Below, in pieces: positions 13,985 through 26,465 of a DNA stretch of 64,000 bases (position 1 is the first letter of the stretch; each line of letters opens with the position of its first letter). The notes below the pieces were generated by a model, which saw only the letters and a list, made by a program, of their open reading frames with translations, was not told the DNA's origin and ran no database searches. Source of the stretch: Carex sylvatica (taxonomy: Eukaryota > Streptophyta > Magnoliopsida > Poales > Cyperaceae); NCBI GenBank assembly GCA_964058845.1, contig CAXKVR010000010.1, forward strand, positions 1-64,000. The letters are read 5' to 3'. Both the position numbers and the translations under genes were made by a program.

Positions 13985-15522
13985 AATTATGAGATCTTAT
14001 CATAATGAGCGACATATGCAATAAATCTCAATTCAATGAATAATAGTTGCCACGAGCCATTTGCATTTTATTATATCCCAAACTTGTTGTACGGATGTTT
14101 CTTTTAATGTTGAAATAAAAATGTACTTTATATATGCTGTTGACTCATTTATTTGGCTGTGGAATTTCATTTGTTTAAGACTTGAATTTAAATTATGATA
14201 TCACCTGAAGCATTAATTTTAGTACAACGACTTCTCTCATTGCTCAAATGTAAAAAGACTATAATTTTTTTTCCCATTCCTCTCACCACTATTATGTCCG
14301 TTAAAATTTTATAAACCTGGAAGGTTCACAAAGTTGCAACTCTCTCTAATACTCACTATCTGTTGCTCTCTAAACTACAAGCTGAGCCGATTTTTATTTC
14401 TGATTTATATATTTCTTTTCTTTTACAACATTAACATTAATGTTACCTCATTTATTAAAAATGGTTAATATTTTGATCATAAAACGGTAAGTTAAACGAC
14501 GAAAAGCAATACGAGACTCCCAATCCCCTTCGGAGGCACAATGTCTTCAATCTCCTACCCTAGGGGTCAAGGAATAATAGCGTCCAGGCTTGAGTCTCGT
14601 TGCAATCTCTAACGATTAAAACATTTTCCTATTTTCCCCACTTCCACTGACAAGTTGTCTTTGCTCTCTAGCATTCTGTTCATGTTATTGGTAATTATAA
14701 ATGTGAACCACTTGACAAAAATCTTATAGTGTGAAATTAATTTTTGGTTTCCTTCCCTTGGCAATAGCTCAATTTCCCCTCTTTTTTCCATCTCTGTTTA
14801 CCTAAACGTCAAGGAAGGCATGAACATGCCATGAAAATTTGGTGGTATTCAAAATTTCTTTCTCCCTTTGGCAATAATTAAGCTTATCTAGCCACATGGG
14901 CAGGTTGTGCAACTTCAACTTATTATATATACTCGTCAAATATCGCTTCAATTCTGTACGCTTTAAAAATTAAAACTACATTCAAAATCTTTCTGTACAC
15001 TTTGCTAAAGATATGGAATTAATAATCTGCATATCATAAATTACACATCAAAGTGGCATAATCTCCCATTGTGCTTTCTCGGTGCAATCGTGTCACATAT
15101 TTTATTTATTTATTTCTGCAAATTTCTCGAACCTGTTCTGAAAAAGCCGAGGTATTTTGTATCTTCTTCAGGGGATGACAAGACTCAGTTAGAATTAAAT
15201 AAACCAGGCCAAAAACTTGTACATTTGCAGAATTTTTTTGCTTAAAATATAGAAGAATATTAAAAAAAGGAGCCCACTCATATAAGTATATAATATAAAG
15301 ATTTCTAAGCATCCAAAAATAAAATACTAAGCGGGATCGTGTTCATTTTAATTACATAAACAAACAAAATTCTAGTTGAGTAATAACTCATATAAAAAAG
15401 AATAAAATTAGAGCATATGCTATCAAATTTAAACTTCTGGTTTCAGACATATTGTTTGAAAATTTGTCTATATAAAAAAAATATTCAAGTTCTTTAATAG
15501 AACCATAGTTAGTGTGCCTATT

Positions 15523-15564
<42 letters not shown>

Positions 15565-16245
15565 TTTCTGGTTAACAAAAACAAGTCTTCATTATTTGAA
15601 AATGTTAGGATCTAGCTATATTTAAAATAAAACTCTATGGAAGTGGTCATGTACTAAGCGGACTTCTTCTAAGAGATTAAACAAAACATAATTCTCCTAG
15701 ATCCTCTAAATCTCTAATTGGTTCAAGATTTTATTATGTTTGTGAATTGCGATAAGCAACTTCTAATGATATACAATGCAATTTTAAGACTTATTGGTAC
15801 TAATGAACTCCCTAACATAACAAAAGAAACTTCCATGCAATATATTCATTATCAAGAAATTTTGATTGACTAATTTTGAGGATAATGCGTTTGAGAAAGA
15901 GTGATTTATTTTTATTATTTTTTTCAATTACCAACTTAAACAAGTGAAACGTACGTACTGAAGCATATGTAAGAATTGATATTATTCTTTTTCTGACATT
16001 GAATTTTCATAATGTCGTGGAATACAAAATAGATTTTTAAATGTCATGATTTTATTATTGAATTTTTTAAACTTTTTTAATAATATTACAATGTTTACAT
16101 TAAGCAACAAAATAATATTCCATGGCATATTCAACTTTCAATTTTTTTTCATGAGAAGCCCATATGTATAAATTGAGGAGACCAACAGAGAACCATATAC
16201 AAAGAAAGAGATAGCAGGGACAGATAAATAAAGAGAGAGAGAGAA

Positions 16246-18221
16246 ATGGGTTATTTGATGTATGCTGCAATATTTGTCATATCACTTTTTGCATCAGTTT
16301 CCTTATCTAGTGCCTGGGGTACAGATGGCCACTACATGGTTTGCAAGATTGCCCAGGTAATTTTATTATTATTTTATTGAAACAAGTCAATAAGATATTA
16401 GTTGTCTAGTATTATAGTAAGGCCATAGTATACGTAAATAAATGATTTAAAATTTGCAGAGTTATCTCACTAGTACTGCCTCAAGCGCTGTGTTACAATT
16501 GCTTCCGTCCTCGGCCAATGGAGATTTGGCATCTATGTGCAGTTGGGCTGACAACGTGCGTACTGCATATCCTTGGTCGTCGGCACTTCATTATGTTGAT
16601 ACTCCTGACAACTTGTGCACCTATGACTACACCAGTAAGTTGTTTTGTTTTTCACATTTTACGCAGTTAATTAACTAAAAGTTGTTACAATTTCAAAGGA
16701 AACTAACGGAAGAGATAGAGAGAAAAGGAACTAGAAACAAGGACACTGAATACAAAATATTTATGTATGGGAGCTATCATCTTCTACACATGCAATGGAC
16801 ATTTATGATATTTTGGTTTTTCAATTTGTTTACCAGGAGATTGTCATGACAGTAGTGGAGCATCAGGACGATGTGTGGTTGGAGCAATTAACAATTACAC
16901 AACACAACTTAAAAGCTATCCTTCGACAACTTGTAAGATGTTGTTTAAAATAACGTGATTTTAACAATAAAATATCTTACAATAATTGAGGTTTAGATTC
17001 CTACCAAATACATATCAATCCCCTGTACAGTGGCGTTTTTTAATTAACATTATATTTTTAATTTCTTGTTATGAATCACTCAAGTATTAATGCATGCTTA
17101 TGGTAAACATATGCTTAGTAAGCATTTGGTAGGTTTTTCCAATAATTATTGATCATAATTCTGACTCAAAGAACAAAAAGATGAAATACTTTAATTGCTA
17201 TGTTAAATGAGAGTGTTCCTTTTTATGTGTTTTTTCTCCTTAGACAACTTGACTCAAGCACTCATGTTCTTGTCACATTTTATGGGAGATGTTCACCAAC
17301 CACTTCATGTTGGTTTTACAACGGATCTCGGGGGAAATAGCATTACAGTGTATTGGTACAATGTTAAGACCAACCTTCACTCAGTTAAGTCATTCTCATT
17401 TCAATATATTGCAACAAAAATTGGATATATCTAACCGTATATGTAAATATTTCTTTTAATGTCATACGAAGAACACATTCTCTGTATTTCTCAAGTAAAT
17501 TGACATACACTCTGTTGTATTTTTTATTAGGTATGGGACACAAAAATAATACAATCCTCAGAATCGAACTACTTTGGCAATGATGTGAATACAATGTCTG
17601 ATTCAATTAAAGCAAACATTACGGTATGGCGAGTTGCTTTCAATTCTAAGAGCATATCTTATTTTGCATCTTTTTTTTTTATAGATTGAGCATATAAAAT
17701 ATTTTATACTTTCTTATATTGCAGTCCACCCAAATAAGTCAGTGGAACTCATGTGGCTCTACTTTGTCCGCTTGTGCAGACACGTAAGATAAATATATTG
17801 TTTAGTTAAAGATGACTACTTTTTTTTTTTTTTTTTGTTTATTGTAGAGGCTAAGATAACACTTGAAATCACACGTTATTTATTTCAGCGTTGCATCGGA
17901 GAGCATTTCACAGGCTTGTAGTTATGCATACAAAGATGCCCCAGATGGTACATACTTAAGTGGTATGTTGCTTTACTTGTGACAGAAAAACTAACTTAAA
18001 ATTATATTTTTTTAATCCATATACTGAATCCTATATTTGAGCTTAAAAACTCACATTATTTTTAAAGTGCTAAAGTTGATTTTCATCTCGGCGAAAATTA
18101 TGATTAATCTATTTGTTCAATTACAGATACCTATTACTCATCTCGGAAATCTGTCGTAAATACAAGAATAGCTCAAGGTGGCGTGAGATTGGCTAATTTC
18201 CTCAACCAAATATTCGTATAA
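16246..18221 (+). CDS. S1/P1-type nuclease, array copy 5 (complete, last near-identical unit)
   Basis: Exons: 16246-16356, 16460-16634, 16837-16932, 17244-17383, 17531-17623, 17725-17783, 17889-17962, 18127-18221. The predicted 280-aa protein matches copies 2 and 3, including W24/H29 of the mature N-terminus and the HFMGDVHQPLH core. The 3' flank is identical to the other units only to about 18420; beyond that substitutions and a deletion appear. This copy therefore marks the edge of the homogenised block, with the diverged pseudogene next to it. Confidence 0.94.
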
Positions 18222-18420
18222 AATTATGAGATCTTATCATAATGAGCGACATATGCAATAAATCTCAATTCAATGAATAATAGTTGCCACGAGCCATTTG
18301 CATTTTATTATATCCCAAACTTGTTGTACGGATGTTTCTTTTAATGTTGAAATAAAAATGTACTTTATATATGCTGTTGACTCATTTATTTGGCTGTGGA
18401 ATTTCATTTGTTTAAGACTT

Positions 18421-20244
18421 GACTTTAAATTATAATATCACCTGAAGCATTAATTTTAGTACAACGACTTCTCTAGGGGTCAAGGAATAATAGCGTTCAG
18501 GCTTGAATCTCGCTGCAATCTCTAACGATTAAAACATTTTTCTTTTTTCCCCACTTCCACTGACAAGTTGTCTTTGCTCTCTAGCATTCTGTTCATGTTA
18601 TTGGTAATTATAAATGTGAACCACTTGACAAAAATCTTATAGTGTGAAATTAATTTTTGGTTTCCTTCTCTTGGCAATAAGCTCAATTTCCCCTCTTTTT
18701 TCCATCTCCGTTTACCTAAATGTCAAGGAAGGCATGAACATGCCATGAAAATTTCGTGGTATTCAAAATTTCTTTCTCCCTTTGGCAATAATTAAGCTTA
18801 TCTAGCCTTACGGGCAGGTTGTGCAACTTCAACTTATTATATATACTCGTTAAATATCGCTTCAATTCCGTATGCTTTAAAAATTAAAACTACATTCAAA
18901 ATCTTTCTGTACACTTTGCTAAAGATATGGAAATTAATAATCTACATATCATAAATTACAAATCAAAGTGGCATAATCTCTCATTGTGCTTTCTCGGCGC
19001 AATCGTGTCACATATTTCATTCATTTATTTCTGCAAATTTCTCGAACCTGTTCTGAAAAAACCGAGGTATTTCGTATCTTCTTTAGTTGATGACAAGACT
19101 CAGTTAGAATTAAATAAACCAGGCCAAAAACTTGTACATTTGCAGAATTTTTTTGCTGAAAATATAGAAGAATATTAAAAAAAGGAGCCCACTCATATAA
19201 GTATATAATATAAAGATTTCTAAGCATCCAAAAATAAAATACTAAGCGGGATCGTCTTCATTTTAATTACGTAAACAAAAAAATTTCTAGTTGAGTAATA
19301 ACTCATATAAAAAGAATAAAATTAGAGCATGTGCTATCAAATTTAAACTTCAGGTTTCAGACATTGTTTGAAAATTTGTCTATATAAACAAGCTTAATCG
19401 TTTGAAAATTTAGGATCTAGATAATTTTAAGAGAAACTTTATGTAAATGGTCATAAAATATAAAAACAAAAGAAACTTCCATGCAATATATTAATCAAAG
19501 AAAAGTTTTACTAGAATTTTGAGGATGAGGCTGTGAAAATGAGTACAGTTTTTCTTGATTTATTTTGTCCGATAACAAATCTTTGGACAAATAGAACATG
19601 CTCAAGCATATTATGTGGGTATGTTTGGATGGTATGAGAATAGTGTTATTCTCAGAATAGCAGTGCTATTCTAAATCAATTGCATTCAAACAACCACACT
19701 TGCTATTCCGAACAAGCAGAACAACGCTATTCTGTTGTTCCAACAAAAAGTAGGAATAGCGACTGTTGCAAAGAGTGCATCCAAAGAATTCAAACTCTAT
19801 TCCAAAGAGCTAGTGCATTCAAACAATATTTTAGCTATTCCGAATAGCTTGAGTTAGCACTATTCTCTTACCATGCTATTTTTATTTGCTATTCTCAATA
19901 GTAACTATTCTCGCTATTCTAGAGTGCATCCAAACGCACCCCATAAGAATTAAAAATATTATTTTTCCAATATTGAATATTTTATAATGTCGTCCCAGAC
20001 AAGATAGATTTTTGATGTCTCACGCGTACATATGAAATAATTCTATAATTGAAAAAATGAATTCTTTATTAATATTGCAGCGTTACATTATGCTATAACA
20101 TAATATTCCATAGCATATTCAACTCATAATTCTTTCTCATGAGAAATATGTAGAATTGAAGGATGTATAAATGGAGAAGTGAACAGAGAAGCACATACAA
20201 AGAAAGAGATAGAGGGACAAAAATAAAGAGAGGGAGAAATAAAG
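18421..20244. other. Diverged spacer before the nuclease pseudogene
   Basis: It aligns to the array spacer but with many substitutions. A deletion of roughly 345 bp near 18470 joins the equivalents of about 1515 and 1850, and further gaps follow (the (TA)n region is gone). A MITE-like insert occupies 19614-19943. A 83-codon open frame at 18927-19178 has no recognisable product and is probably chance. The divergence shows that this stretch has escaped the exchange that keeps copies 1-5 alike. Confidence 0.7.
19614..19943. mobile_element. MITE-like insertion with GTTTGGATG termini
   Basis: About 330 bp are absent from the equivalent site of the other units (they read catatgtaagaatt). The ends are inverted: TGTGGGTATGTTTGGATG at the left, and the complement of TGGGGTGCGTTTGGATG at the right, flanked by TA on both sides. 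The interior is built from inverted GCTATTCT / GGAATAGC motifs, so the whole could fold on itself. The TA flank would suit a mariner/Stowaway-type element, but the superfamily is uncertain. Confidence 0.6.
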
Positions 20245-22255
20245 ATGGATTATTTGATGTTTGTTGCAATATTTGTTGTATTACTTTTTGAATCAGTTCC
20301 CTTATCTAGTGCTTGGGGTACAGATGGCTAGTACATAGTTTGCAAGATTGCTCAGATAATTTTATCTATATTTTCTTGGAACAAGTTATAAATTATCTAG
20401 TAATTGATCTTATGTCATTACTTGTAGTACGACATAGTATATGTAAAGACAAATGGTTTAAAATTTGTAGAGTTATATATCTTACTAGTACTGCATCGAG
20501 TGCTGTGTTAAAATTGCTACCATTATTAGCCAATGGAGATCTTGCTTTTGAGTGCAGTTGGGCTGACAACGTGCGCACTGCATATTCCTGATTTTGATCA
20601 GCACTTCATTATGTTGATACTCCTGACAACTTGTGCACTTATGACTATACCAGTAAGTTGTTTTATTTTAAAACATTTTCCGTAGTTAATTAACTAAAGT
20701 TGTTATAGTTTCAAAGAAACTAACAAAAGAGAGACAAAGAGAAGAGAGTTAAGCGATAAGGAAAATGATTAAATATTAATATTTATGTAAGAAAGCTATC
20801 ATCTTCTATTTACTTAATGAATATTTATGATATTTTGACTTCTCATTTGTTTAATTATCAGGAGATTGTCATGACAGTAGTGGAACATCTGGACGATGTG
20901 TAGTCGGAGCAATTAACAATTACACAACACAACTTAAAACTTATCCTTCAACAATGTGTAAGACAATGTTTACAATAACTTGATTTTAGCAATTAAAATA
21001 TCATTTAATAATTTAGGTTTTGGATCCTATCAAATGCATACCAATCATATGTACAATGGGCTTTTTTATATTAACATTGTTTCTTTGTTCGAATTTCTTA
21101 TTGCTAATCACTCAAGTCTTAATCCATGATATACATACTTATATATTATAAACATATGCTTAGTGAGCATTTGGTAAATTTTCCCAATAATCCTTTATTA
21201 TACTTCTGACCAAAAGAATAAAACAATGAAATACTTTGATATGGTTATATTAAATAATATATATTAAATAACAATGTTCTTTTTTTTTTTGCTCCTTAGA
21301 TAACTTGACTTAAGCACTCATGTTCTTGGCACATTTTATGGGAGATGTTCATCAACCACTTCATGTTGGTTTTATAACGGATGCTAGTGCAATGCACTGG
21401 TACAATGTTCAGAGAAAACTTCACTCAGTTAAGTCATTCACGTTTCACTATACTGCAACAAAACAAGTTGGACTTATCTACCCACATATGTAAATTAATA
21501 TGTACAAAAAAAAAATTGATATCGAAATTGACATGTGCTTTATGCCTAATTTTTGGTTTAGGTATGGGACACAAAAATAATACAAAGCTCACAATCTAAC
21601 TACTTTGGCAACGACGTGAATAGAATGTCAGATTCAATTAAAGCAAACATTACGGTATGACGGGTTACTTGTAATTTTAAGAGCATATTTTGAAAATAAA
21701 AAAAATTACTTTCTAAAATTTTTTACTTGCCTTGTGCTTTTTTTTTTTTTTTGGTAATGTAGTCTACTCAAAAAAGTAAGTGGAACTCATGTGGCTTTTC
21801 TGTGTCCGCTTGTGCAAACACGTAAGATAAAGTTATTATTTAGTTAAAAAAGAAAATTTATTTTAATCTCTAATGTAAATGCTAACATAATTCTTGAAAT
21901 CACATATTATTTATTTCAGTATTGCATCGGATAGCATCTTATAGGCTTGTAATTATGCATACAAAGATGCCTCGAATGATGCCTACTTGAGTGGTATGAT
22001 GCTTTGCTTGTGAAAAAATAAAAATAGAAAATAACTTTAATTATATTATACTTTTTGAATCCATATGTTGAATCTTATATATGATATATGCTTTTTGAAG
22101 TGCTAAAGTTGATTTCCATGTTGGCAAGAATTATGATTAATTTATTTTGTTCAACTACAGATACTTATTACTTATTTCGGAAATCAGTCGTAAATACAAG
22201 AATTGCTCAAGGTGGTGTGAGATTGGCGAATTTTCTCAACGAAATATTTGTATAA
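20245..22255 (+). pseudogene. S1/P1-type nuclease pseudogene (array copy 6)
   Basis: All eight exons can be traced: 20245-20355, 20471-20652, 20862-20957, 21300-21427, 21562-21654, 21763-21821, 21920-21993, 22161-22255. The lesions are several. In exon 1 the codon for the zinc ligand His29 is TAG. The first donor site GT is now AT. A 4-bp insertion near the start of exon 2 shifts the frame, and exon 2 is 7 bp longer than its counterparts. Exon 4 has CAA changed to TAA near its start and is 12 bp shorter. Exon 7 has CAG changed to TAG. TATA box and terminal TAA remain. Substitutions are spread through introns and exons, so this copy is older than the amplification of copies 1-5. Confidence 0.93.
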
Positions 22256-23230
22256 GAATTATGAAGACTCGTTATAATGAGCTGCATATATAATAAATAT
22301 CAATCTAATCAATATGTCTCGAGCCAACTACATTTTTATATTCAAAACTCGTTGTATGGATGTTTTCATTTTATGTTGAAATAAAATTGTACTTTATTTG
22401 TTGTTCACTCATTTATTGGGTGTAATATCATGAGTTTACTTGAATTTGAATTAATGGTGCCATCTAAAGAACTAGGATATATATCAAAGTAAATATAATG
22501 AGTTTTCTCCTTTTCATATTTGGTCATGGCTCCTCCCGCCAAAAGTATATTTACTGTTCTTGGCATATGCTCGTTATCATTGTTATCAAGTCCAACGCTA
22601 TTTCAACCCAATTCTAAATTTCAAACCCAGTTTGAGCAGGGCCGATGCCGGATTCCTCCGACAAATATGGACCAGGCTTTTGCTCCACTTTATGGACCTG
22701 AGTCAGGGCAGGTATGAAAACCGGCAAGAGAGAGAAAAATACAAGTTTTGGACCGAGTCCGGACGGATCGGATTGTCGTAAAATCATATATGTATTTATT
22801 TTTATTTTTTTGTATATGAATACAAATTAAATAACCGTAAATATTATATATAATTTATTTTTAATATATATTAAACTATATGATATATATCTACTATCAG
22901 GAGATATATAATTAAATTTTAAAGCTATATCTGTATCTCTATACATATCTGCACAAATATTTGAATATAATATTTGTATATAATTTTCGAATACGAATTC
23001 AAATCTGAACAGATAATATCCTTTGCGTCCCTAAGTAAAAGATGCCATACTTTTATACTCTCTTGAGGTTATCTTTTCGGCCATTTCAGGACTGGCAAAA
23101 ATACTAATATTAAAAAGAAACTAACATTTTCAAGTAGTTAAAAATTGGCTGTATTAGAGAGAATATATAAACATTCTTGAATTTATATGATGGGAAACAG
23201 CAAAACCAATCCACTTCATGCAATGGTTCA
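22256..23230. other. Gene-free AT-rich flank
   Basis: This lies between the nuclease pseudogene and the CACTA element. A more GC-rich patch at about 22520-22790 (CCGGATTCC, GAGTCCGGACGG) has overlapping short open frames of 65-73 codons with no recognisable domain. It may be a transposon remnant. Nothing else is identified. Confidence 0.4.
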
Positions 23231-23254
23231 CACTAGTGAAAAATATGGAATCAG

Positions 23255-23530
23255 GATCGGTTATATACGCATATTAGTATCGGAATACAACCGATCCTGA
23301 TGAAGACGATACTGATACTACAATAATCTGGATCGGTTAAATAATCGATCCAAATAGAAGCTATCAAGATCGGTTGTTTAAACAACCGATCCAGATAGTG
23401 GATCGATTCTTACCTACGAATCGATCCAGATTACAGACTATCTGTATCGGTTCTTAGCTAAGCACCGATCCTTATAGTCTATAATCTGGATCGATTCACT
23501 ATTAAAGAACCAATCTAGATATCGGTTCTT
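23255..23530. repeat. Left subterminal repeats of the CACTA element
   Basis: GGATCGGTT-like motifs and their complements alternate about every 20-40 bp, often in hairpin pairs linked by short AT-rich stretches. Several copies are degenerate (ATCGATTC, ATCGGTTC). By family knowledge these are transposase-binding sites needed for excision. Confidence 0.8.
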
Positions 23531-23649
23531 GGCATAAACACGACTAATATCCAATGATTTCTGTATGTTAGGTTTGTAGCATGTCATATTCTATAATTTA
23601 TATGAATTAAAAGAAATATAATAAAATTAGAATATATATATAACACTAA

Positions 23650-26054
23650 CATCTGATGGTAAGGTATGAATATCAATCTCTTGTCCCGATTTGATTTGAG
23701 TGCTTCCCCTATGTATTGAAGTGTACCTCCTCAGTCATCATTCAGTATGGTGGCATTCGTTCGCTGGGGGTCCATGAAACCATTCTGCTCATCGGAAAAT
23801 TTCTCCTTGATGAATTTGTGCCAATACCTAAATAAAAAAGGCATACAGGTGTTCTCAATTTTGTGAAATTTGAATTAAAAGTATTAAATTCTGCAATTAT
23901 TACGAATATTAACTCACAGCATCCAGATCTAAATGACTGATACAGTGAGCCACTCTCGTGGTGTAAGCAAGTCCGTATAATCATCTTCATAAACAGATAT
24001 GGAGTCTGCTGAACTGAAAAGATCAAGTGGCAGATCGATTTTGAATGGACTGCCATCTAGCTCTGAAAACCGATCACGCAGCTGCTTGAATGTTCGTTCC
24101 AGCTTGTCAAAATTGATATGATCAAATGCCTTTATGTGACTCATTGCGTTCCGACCTCCAGGAACTTGTACCTCTTTGCGTGGTTCCTGCAAAATTTCAT
24201 GATAAATTGAAATAAAATTCAAAATCAACTATAACTCTATCATATAGATACAAATTAACAAGTATAAGAACTTAATAATAATATACCTCATATGAACCTG
24301 TCAATATCATGGACATCGGCCATGCAATGAAACTGCTGAGGACCGATGCAAGGGTTAACTGCTCGTCATTTGGTACAGGTAAGGGGAGGTCTAAGAAGTC
24401 TGCATCCTAAATAACATTCACCGTTACTCTTGCATGGTCGGGCGGCATAGACCTACTGTGAATTGTTCCACCTTGTACAATTGAAACATGAATTGTCCCT
24501 ACGGTCACTACAAGAGTATTCCCACCTACATTCGTCTGGAGTTTGCAGCTTAGTTCTGTCTCCGGTATAAATATATGTATTTACTCGAATAAAATCTGAC
24601 TATATATGAAATTAAGGCATAGGCCTACTGATTCAAATCTGAATTTGCATTACCTCAGTAAACTCGAAAAGATTTGCATATGGTTTGACTGACTGGCAGC
24701 TGCTCTGAATGACTGTTGGGCTATACGTCTTTTCTTGTTGGCCCATTGTCTGCTAAAGTAAAATTGCAAGTTCAGATTTTATTTCTTGCCGTAATCTCTC
24801 CTCTATTCCTCTTACTCTCTACTTCACTCTTTGATCCACTCTCACGTCAAATTCTTTTTCAGACCTCGAGTAAGTGCGTCTCCTCCTTATCAAGCTCTTA
24901 CCGAATATTTTTTTCATTGAAACCAGACCTCCCACTACTCTCACCCTCCCAGGATGTTCCAAATTTGGCAGAGATTTTTCCAGAATATTGTCGTATCGTA
25001 CGACGGCCAACGCCTTGTTTAAAAGTCACTTCTTGTTCTTCCTGAAATGACAACATGCATGTTATAACATAATAAATTAAAGTTGAGGTTTCAATGAATG
25101 ACAATATCTAAATTCTCACAATTCTGTTGATGACTAGTACGTATTTTTATGGATAAAAGCATTCCTTGGTCTCGTCTGAGAGCTTCTGTCTTGCTAGTTT
25201 CCATGTGACATGCCTATGCTCAACCGACAAATCAACAAACTCATCTGGTGTCAATGCTGTAGTAGTTGACCATTGGGAAGACGGATCACTAGATGCTTTC
25301 TCGTTTGCAATCACCTGCATAGCATATTCTAGAAACCATCACTATTATAACCTCTAGATCCTAAGAAATGTGGATACTCGTTGTGGGCCTGATTCGCCTT
25401 TTCAATCTGGCTAGCAGCCTACAATTTGAACAAAGAAACAATTGGCCTCAATTATAAAAAAATTGAATTCTTAATTAATTAGAGATAAGGTATGTGGTCC
25501 ATAGAAATAAACATACATCAAATTCCTCTGTCTCTCGATACTTGACAAACTCTTCCCAGTCTTTTTCTTCAATATGGAGCTTGGCAAAATCGGGTGTCCC
25601 ATCCGTGCGCCACAATCTAGTCATCTCGGTTCGTCACTTTCGGTGATAAGTAGTCATTCTCTGATAATAATATTTCTCCATTTCGTCGTCGACGGCTATA
25701 CCCCAGTCCACCTACCAAACAAATAGAAATAAAAATTTAGAGTTAAACTAATCAAATGAAACCTTGTGAAATTAGTACCATGTTATTTACCTTAAGTATT
25801 TCTCATATTTTTTGCTTGTTCTCATCTGGAACATCTTTCAATCGTTGGAACCTTATAAGAACATTTCTTCTTACCAATATCCCAAATTCCATTGGAAAAC
25901 TCGTTGTATCTCGAGTAACAACCGGCCTGTGAAATTTGTCAAGTTCTAGCTTTTTGCCTTTCTCGTTAAACTTTTTCTTAATTTTGTTAGGCCCTCTTCC
26001 TCGTTTCTTAACTGAAGTCAACTCACTACCACCATGACCACTGTCACCTTCCAT
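23650..26054 (-). pseudogene. CACTA second gene: Transposase_24-type protein with Ulp1-like C-terminus, broken
   Basis: Reading starts at ATG 26052-26054 (MEGDSGHGGSEL...). A basic RGRGPNK motif is followed by RLKDVPDENKQKI, typical of plant Transposase_24 (Ptta/En/Spm) proteins. Further exons give DWEEFVKYRETEEF, QIEKANQAHNEYPHFLGSRG, LEHPGRVRVVGGLVSMKKIFG and, near 24290-24410, LDLPLPVPNDEQLT...FIAWP (DUF8039-like). The C-terminal part (EWLTVSVI, IWML, KFIKEKFSDEQNGFMDPQ, LIFIPYH) matches the N-terminal half of Ulp1-like C48 protease domains carried by some CACTA elements. In-frame stops occur where family members have Trp (after NKQKI, near 25800), after YHRK, after WLTVSVI and after ATILNDD. 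The sequence ends before the catalytic His-Asp-Cys region. No active protease or binding protein is expected. Confidence 0.75.
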
Positions 26055-26254
26055 ATCTGCTATTTTTCAAAATAATTAATTGAACTCAATGCTACATTAT
26101 ATATCGAAAACTATAAGTAGAACAAAATTATACCATCCTACATTTAATTATAAGTAGAACAAAGTTAATCAAGACACGAGACACAACATGTCAAATTAGA
26201 GTCGGGATTGAAACAATTACCCGAAATAGCAATGCAATAGAGAGGAGATAATCT

Positions 26255-26465
26255 AATCCATGCATAAAATTGAAATTATAGCACAAAATTGATCTAATCC
26301 ATACATAATCTAATCCATGCATAATCTAAACCATGCACAATCTAATTCATGCATAATCTAACCCATGCATAAAATTGATCTAATTCATGCATAATCTTCT
26401 AATCCATGCATAAAATTGAAATTATAGCACAAAATAGCATGCTTGATTAATCTAATCCATGCATA
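26255..26465. repeat. Degenerate tandem repeat, TAATCCATGCATAA type
   Basis: About ten imperfect copies of a 14-22-bp motif (TCTAATCCATGCATAA with variants TTCATGCATAA, ACCATGCACAA) lie in a row. Longer blocks such as CATGCATAAAATTGA also recur. It lies in the 5' flank or first intron of the element's second gene. No coding potential is seen. Confidence 0.75.

Larger units (their letters stand above)
1..18420 (+). repeat. Tandem array of 4.24-kb S1/P1 nuclease gene units
   Basis: The same 4,236-4,237-bp unit (promoter, eight-exon gene, 3' flank) repeats head to tail. Equivalent points fall at 260, 4497, 8734, 12970 and 17207. By eye the units differ only by a few substitutions and by length changes in a (TA)n run and a T run. 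Examples are a G/T difference in intron 4 that separates copies 1-2 from copies 3-5, a T/A change at 10208, and one missense change in copy 4. Near identity ends at about 18420, roughly 200 bp after the stop of copy 5, beyond which the spacer is visibly diverged. This points to recent unequal crossing-over or ongoing gene conversion. An assembly duplication is the main alternative. Confidence 0.93.

Noticed and set aside
22520..22781. Two overlapping short frames in a GC-richer patch after the pseudogene
   Set aside because: No recognisable domain, and the frames overlap each other; more likely transposon debris.
24716..25357. Plus-strand frames of 109 and 63 codons
   Set aside because: The minus strand here carries the Transposase_24-type exons (LEHPGRVR..., DPSSQWSTTTALTPDEF); the plus frames are their shadows.
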